From positions 34,597 to 98,596 of the forward strand of contig NZ_JABKKE010000015.1 in NCBI RefSeq assembly GCF_013166575.1: a stretch of DNA of 64,000 nt. Direction: 5' to 3'. The translations under genes were made by a program, and so were the position numbers. Shown one piece after another: positions 61,101 through 64,000 of the stretch; the stretch's first letter is position 1, and each line of letters opens with the position of its first letter. The notes below the pieces were generated by a model. It was not told where the DNA came from. It saw only the letters and a list, made by a program, of their open reading frames with translations, and searched no databases. This stretch comes from Xylanibacter rodentium (GTDB taxonomy: Bacteria > Bacteroidota > Bacteroidia > Bacteroidales > Bacteroidaceae).

Positions 61101-62153
61101 CGGTACCGTTACCGTCGCAGGAATCACAAGACGCTCGTCCCCACCCGTCTTTTCAAGAACGAAAGTCTGGCTCTCCGCCCAGTTGCCGCTTCTTGACAAC
61201 CGGCAGCGCACCGCAGTGGCATTGTCTTCCTCCAAAGCTCCATCCGGCAATGTCAGATACAGTTTCTTACCCACGCCAAGGGTATATCCGGACGTCTCCG
61301 ATGTATTGTTATTTTGAAACTCCGGTGCTTCTCCCGAATCGGAATACGGAACGACAGTGACGCTTATCTTCGCATTGCCGTCTATTCCAAGCAATGAAGA
61401 CAAGGCTATATCGGCTTCACGCGATACGCTGCCGCCTACGGCAAGTCCGTCCGTTTCGTGATAGAATGTCCCGAGCGATACCGTCTTTCCCGTTTCAGAC
61501 ACCAGCGACACTCTCTCGCTCCATCCCCCGGTAGCGGCCATGTTTCCTTTGTTGCTTATCCTCCATGCCACCTGCAGCGTGTCTCCCGGCATCACGTCTT
61601 TTGCCGCCGGGCGAATATCGGTCACTATGAAATCGGGACTGCGCGATACTTTCACCGAAAGGGACCCTGCCACCGGCTCCGCCATCGGAATGACGGTGAC
61701 GGCATCGGCCGCAAACCGCGTATCGCCACCGGCCGTGACCGGATAAGTGCCGGCAGGACAATCGTCCGCCACCGTGAGCGATACGCTGCACAGTTCGCCC
61801 GACGTACCTTTGATCGGTGCCGGAGGAGAGGCATAGAACAGTATCGTAAGGGTGCCATCGGCCTTATGCCTGTACTGCAACGTATGGCCGGCAGAGCGGG
61901 ATTCGCCCATCGTTACGCCGCCGACAGACACACCCTCCGGCAACCGAAGTTCTATCTGGCCGCCGGCAACCGCCGACTCATTGTCCAGAAAAACCGGCAG
62001 AGAGACTGTTCCTCCCTGCATGGCTTCCACTTTACCCACCGTCAGACGGTTGGTCTGTGCTCCGAGCCGCTGCGGCATAAGACAGCACATCAGGCTGAAA
62101 AGCAGCAGCGGCCGGCACAACATATTATATATCAGTTTCATACTCATCATCAT
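55137..62153 (-). CDS. Giant multidomain surface protein with dockerin
   Basis: 2338 residues. Signal peptide to about 32; cohesin-like domain (33-160, 'GGTVSLPVFLDNESAVAGGQ'); CARDB-type repeat (165-290); five Calx-beta-like repeats (about 300-710, e.g. 'TVTPSKADITEGETFSLTIS', 'LSPATVSESAGPAAVLATL'); second CARDB (715-835, 'ITGISVSNPEIRVGEDVDVT'); a Cna-B-like module near 1170 ('LTDGNGLYSVELPEGYYSVS'); an Asp/Lys/Pro-rich linker with cysteines near 1400 ('CEPCQQGLA'); an alpha-helical stretch of unknown fold (about 1450-1690); and a C-terminal dockerin ('GDVNEDGRLNITDIVALSKY', 'LTGDGRITVADIVELARRI'). Likely surface scaffold or adhesin. Confidence 0.88.
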   Translation of the reverse strand: MMMSMKLIYNMLCRPLLLFSLMCCLMPQRLGAQTNRLTVGKVEAMQGGTVSLPVFLDNESAVAGGQIELRLPEGVSVGGVTMGESRSAGHTLQYRHKADGTLTILFYASPPAPIKGTSGELCSVSLTVADDCPAGTYPVTAGGDTRFAADAVTVIPMAEPVAGSLSVKVSRSPDFIVTDIRPAAKDVMPGDTLQVAWRISNKGNMAATGGWSERVSLVSETGKTVSLGTFYHETDGLAVGGSVSREADIALSSLLGIDGNAKISVTVVPYSDSGEAPEFQNNNTSETSGYTLGVGKKLYLTLPDGALEEDNATAVRCRLSRSGNWAESQTFVLEKTGGDERLVIPATVTVPTGQSGAYFYVSVADNDVLDDAGTFCIQASGDGYDAVSGVMEVEDDEYPQLTVTPSKADITEGETFSLTISLQRVSVSPTDVTVSTDFPKRFSFPSSLTIPAGETTATVEVKAVDNDNVELQESVAFKVSADKYVGGECIVLLDDNDLPAIDLELSPATVSESAGPAAVLATLRRLTNKDKKVTVLLSDDSAGDIYYSRKSIVFDKGVDEVQFTLGVVDNANVDGDRAVNITAAVYVSSCSCSAQGSSVGVVTKAIEIIDDDGPSLGVMSSRSTLLEGGEVVLTVTRNTGTDTALEVTVSADNDEGLSYDRNVTIPAGAKSADIVVRALPNALSGDSKTVVFTIESNGYSKGTCWVMLTDRTLPDARITGISVSNPEIRVGEDVDVTLTLENVGAAELPDAVKVKLYVGNSPDPVAVSYLQQPLPAGARTELTKTISMPAAIGLYEVYAVVNEDKSVKELLYANNTSERIRVKTVAPFSATVSTDKSVYQPGEEMRITGRIAGDVTAESAVEVYIVNGGLRQTLTATTDAEGNFTAVYKPYRSQTGHFSIGACYPGENLKSEMAAAYIYGFRRSSSSVITCEAVAGERYERNVPFVNSGTLPLTGVRATVLSKPEHCTVDVVCPDRIDGGKGIDVQCSILSETPSPGDDWEEIKIVVETAEGPSVETTLFYYCRNAKGQLQADVSRISTTMVKGTSRDYPVTITNIGKGETGKITLALPGWMTTATPSEMASLAYGESVTAVLRFTPTDEMQLNVPVTGIIGINCENGKGLALDYSIEPVSESTGTLVVDVCDEYTYYTPQAPHVSGAQVIVKHPTTGAVIAQGLTDGNGLYSVELPEGYYSVSVTADKHDSYRNNILVDPGTVTKEVVNLSFRAITVDWKVEETDVEDEYDIVTEVEYETNVPVPVVQLSVPDRIEADELQPGESLMFNAVLTNKGLITAQDVELILPEGVETLTFEALDYNDELFELAPQQSVLIPVKVTKNTGSVEKAMRKAGEKKGSRCYFTMDVKYFWDCGFDRKWHCYGRPVKLRTCIGDVYDHGGPGPANPPGSLDERDPVPPKSRPKKDPNDKDEKDGPEYYHGDDDDNFIERVNTGCEPCQQGLAIAGLKCFGYFFGLPLDKIQAPYDPTKKAAKNVSGAQANINSFHDLVEIQASGFDESCDSKRTFGDVYESYVSATNAVEEVLDIAIAQSAGNGNQLTDSEYTKAMKSAKGSLKLIGLANNISSCANDFAHACDHLTNGSEIEFMPRRSGQSGSKDYLKSVMKELGVVHTRLEAFANINGVIWGSEKEWDDVSFYEMRVLIDSVDYKSAEFDDVVKYKPEALSMELYRQFFERRKRYLTDGLPDDIASRLANDIRIMKDTRSHFSDMGYSMPSDYTEEHVEGMKEVLEGGQKSVCASISLQLSQTMTMTRQAFRGTLTVFNGNEEKAMEKVRLNIEVRDDEGTLATSHEFQINMESLKGFSGDLDLTGGWSLAANETGTATIVFIPTKYAALETDRDYSFGGSLVYIDPFTGLEVTRDLYPVTLTVKPSPNLDLTYFMQRDVYGDNPLTLDVVEPCRPAEFALLISNKGNGDATNVRMMTEQPKIVDNEKGLLIDFKLLSSQLNGDDKTLALGESVTTDFGTIAAHSTVYAQWWLQSSLLGHFTDYDVKATHVTSYGNEDLSLLDNVSVHELVHGFTANGTTSPAIRGFLVNDIVDSEDMPDMVYFTDGRKEENVVTASCVEMTRRSETEYAVTVIPSADGWNYGSSTDLTAGKQKLVSVVRQSDGIEMPVDNFWLTDYILRDGKDPVSECRLHAVAELAGRETYILTFEPKPETELVVEAFDGVPDDGKVLTSQLKSVGVKFSKAVDETTFTVDDVELRCQGETVDISRMVITKVNDTEFVLGLDKVTSDDGYYVLTVQTAGITATDGFAGNAGASASWIQFVDRHILGDVNEDGRLNITDIVALSKYISDGDSTHIQISKADLTGDGRITVADIVELARRIANQ

Positions 62154-64000
62154 TTCCGGATAAATTTAGTGCGGACAGTCCTGCCGTCCTTGTTTATCTC
62201 TGCTACATACGTGCCCTGTACAAGCACCGGTATGGATACAAGCTCATTGTCACCGCCTATGGTGGATGCGGCTACAAAGCGGCCACCGGCATCGTAGACC
62301 GACAGCGAGCCGCCGCCGGCGTTCAGCACACGCAGGCCGTCACTCTCGACGACAATTGCCGGACGGCCGTCGGCAAGGCCGCGGACGGCGGTGGGCGATC
62401 CTACCGTGAGGCGGCCCGGAGCTATGCTATGGTCTATGGCACGCATGTCGCCGGCCACCATAACCACGTTCTCGGGAACCACAGGATAACTGCCCTCATC
62501 CATATTGACGGGCAGCACGGCCCTCACACTGAGCTGACCGCCGACGGGCCGCAAGTCGGAAGAGTATGCCAGCAGAGTATAGGTATTGGCGGCGGTTCCG
62601 GCTTTGCGGCCCACAACGAGCCCTTCGGTGGCTGTCTCCAGCTCCACACCCTCGGGCATGGTGACGTCAAACTGCACTCCACACGGACGGCCCGCACCGC
62701 GCAATGCGAAATTGAGATACACCTCCGTAGCATTTCCCGCGTCGGCATCCATGGCCGTCAGAGTGACGTCATCGGCAGCGCCTGCGGCCGCCTGTCTGGC
62801 TGCACGCCCTGTGGCATCGTCGCCAAGGATGATGCCGGCTATGCCTATAATGTCGGTCACGTCGATACGACCGTCGGAATCGATGTCGGCTGTCAGCCTG
62901 TTCCACGTCGGGAAGACGCGCCCGAAGATATGGTCAACCGTACACAGGATGTCCATTATGTCCACACGCTCGTCCTTGTTGACGTCGCCAAGCAACAGCG
63001 AGCCCGCACCAGGCTCGCGCAGAGCGAACGTCTGCACGGCCTCGCTCACACAGCCATGCGCGTTGGCATAGCGATAGCTCATTGTATAACTTCCGGAAGC
63101 GTTCTCTTTGGGAGCAAACACCGAAGCCTCACTGCCATTGATATAATATATGCCTCCCTCGGGCATACCGCCGGAAAGTATGAAGTTGTCCTCAGTGGTG
63201 TACACGGGGAACAGCGGTGCCAGCGAAACCTCCGGAGAGGGGTTCACCGTGACGGTTATGGCCGGTGACGTGACCGTATTCACCGGACTGCACGGGTTGG
63301 ACGACAGCACCGTCACCTGCACCCGGTCACGGTCGGAAAGCGTGCCGGTCAGCAGCGTGTCGCCGGTGGCGCCACGCACCACCTCGCCGTTCACCGTCCA
63401 CTCATACTCCGGATAGCCACCGGCATTGAAGGTCTTGGCCGTGAACATAACGGTATCGCCCGAACAGCTTGCGGACACCGAGGCATTGAGCCTCACCGAC
63501 GGATCAGCGGTATCGAGCACCACCACCGGTTTGGTACACGTGGTCTCGCAGTCGCCCACGGTCTTCACCGACAGCGACACCATATACTCACCGGCCTTGG
63601 CATACGTGTATACGAAATCGTCGGCACCGGTGGCATCGGCCTTGCCGTCGCCGTCCATATCCCACGAGTATACGGTTTCTTCCGTGGCGCCACGGGTCGT
63701 GTTGGTCACGGTGAATTTCTCACCGCGGCACACCGTGTCGGCGGGCAGGCTGAAATCGGGTTCGGCATTGATACAGAACGTACGTATGAGCGGACTGCCC
63801 CACACTCCGCCGGACCGCGCACGTACCACGAGCGTATGGCTGCCATACCCGGCGTACGATTCGATATCGGTGTCTACTACGGCCACGTCGGTACCGGTGA
63901 AAGGCAGCGGTGTGGCAAGGCCGAAGCCGGGATCTTCGTCCCAAAAATACTCCACGCGGTCGATTACACCATCTGAGGGAGAAACAGCAACCATATAGCG
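62150..64000 (-). CDS. Secreted PKD/dockerin/cohesin protein, 5' end outside window
   Basis: At least 616 residues in frame to the window edge; the in-frame ATG at 63994 is internal, since coding continues upstream. PKD-like domain ('VYSWDMDGDGKADATGADDF'), Ig-like domain, internal dockerin ('DVNKDERVDIMDILCTVDHI', 'DIDSDGRIDVTDIIGIAGII'), cohesin-like domain ('CGVQFDVTMPEGVELETATE'), and a T9SS-like tail ('SLSVYDAGGRFVAASTIGGD', 'TYVAEINKDGRTVRTKFIRK'). Its stop overlaps the start of the giant protein gene (ATGA), so they are coupled. Confidence 0.85.
   Translation of the reverse strand, partial: RYMVAVSPSDGVIDRVEYFWDEDPGFGLATPLPFTGTDVAVVDTDIESYAGYGSHTLVVRARSGGVWGSPLIRTFCINAEPDFSLPADTVCRGEKFTVTNTTRGATEETVYSWDMDGDGKADATGADDFVYTYAKAGEYMVSLSVKTVGDCETTCTKPVVVLDTADPSVRLNASVSASCSGDTVMFTAKTFNAGGYPEYEWTVNGEVVRGATGDTLLTGTLSDRDRVQVTVLSSNPCSPVNTVTSPAITVTVNPSPEVSLAPLFPVYTTEDNFILSGGMPEGGIYYINGSEASVFAPKENASGSYTMSYRYANAHGCVSEAVQTFALREPGAGSLLLGDVNKDERVDIMDILCTVDHIFGRVFPTWNRLTADIDSDGRIDVTDIIGIAGIILGDDATGRAARQAAAGAADDVTLTAMDADAGNATEVYLNFALRGAGRPCGVQFDVTMPEGVELETATEGLVVGRKAGTAANTYTLLAYSSDLRPVGGQLSVRAVLPVNMDEGSYPVVPENVVMVAGDMRAIDHSIAPGRLTVGSPTAVRGLADGRPAIVVESDGLRVLNAGGGSLSVYDAGGRFVAASTIGGDNELVSIPVLVQGTYVAEINKDGRTVRTKFIRK

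Overview
The window looks like a chromosome segment of a Bacteroidales bacterium. Pointers are promoters of the TAnnTTTG (-7) / TTTG (-33) type, many lipoprotein signal peptides, Por/T9SS-like C-terminal tails, DUF3244 proteins, NVEALA peptides, an anaerobic sulfatase-maturase-like radical SAM enzyme and a Bacteroides-like malate dehydrogenase. Genus cannot be fixed from the sequence (Prevotellaceae- or Muribaculaceae-like is a guess). No rRNA or tRNA gene was recognised.

Layout. (1) 1-6826, minus: a tripartite efflux cassette in the order TolC-like channel, membrane fusion protein, RND permease, second RND permease (cut by the window edge). (2) 6858-29732, minus, AT-rich: the most unusual region. 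Five genes encode small secreted Cys-rich peptides with the NVEALA-type motif. Each is followed by a six-bladed beta-propeller lipoprotein, and most propellers are followed by a thioredoxin-fold lipoprotein (CxxC) or a recognisable remnant of one. The array also holds a TPR-TM-helix-turn-helix regulator, a DUF3244 protein, a lipoprotein esterase, and a downstream group of propeller, MauE-like redox membrane protein, type I signal peptidase, O-antigen-ligase/TPR membrane protein, propeller and truncated thioredoxin-like gene, which runs straight into the efflux cassette. (3) 29732-38340: accessory region with intergenic repeat elements, one interrupted by a 243-bp MITE-like insertion, a DUF4143 ATPase, a DNA methyltransferase with an unknown partner, a decayed HTH antitoxin-like gene and a two-repeat CRISPR-like mini-array; also ordinary genes (hotdog thioesterase, queH, gamma-carbonic-anhydrase-like). 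(4) 38419-52966: core metabolism and housekeeping: mdh, aminopeptidase P, radical SAM maturase, HhH protein, two NSS transporters, VanZ-like, CYTH protein, a 50-aa membrane peptide, prfB, acyl-CoA ligase, 7TM-HD phosphohydrolase. (5) 53040-64000: a repeat element and three large secreted proteins (522, 2338 and more than 614 aa) with cohesin-like, dockerin, Calx-beta, CARDB and PKD modules.

Working model (inference): region 2 makes families of disulfide-containing peptides. They would be processed by the dedicated signal peptidase, have their cysteines handled by the CxxC lipoproteins with the MauE-like protein as membrane redox partner, be bound by the propellers, and possibly be moved across the outer membrane by the adjacent tripartite pump. 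Expression may be set by the TPR/HTH regulator. The many gene fragments, duplications and repeat-bounded breakpoints suggest the peptide repertoire diversifies by recombination.
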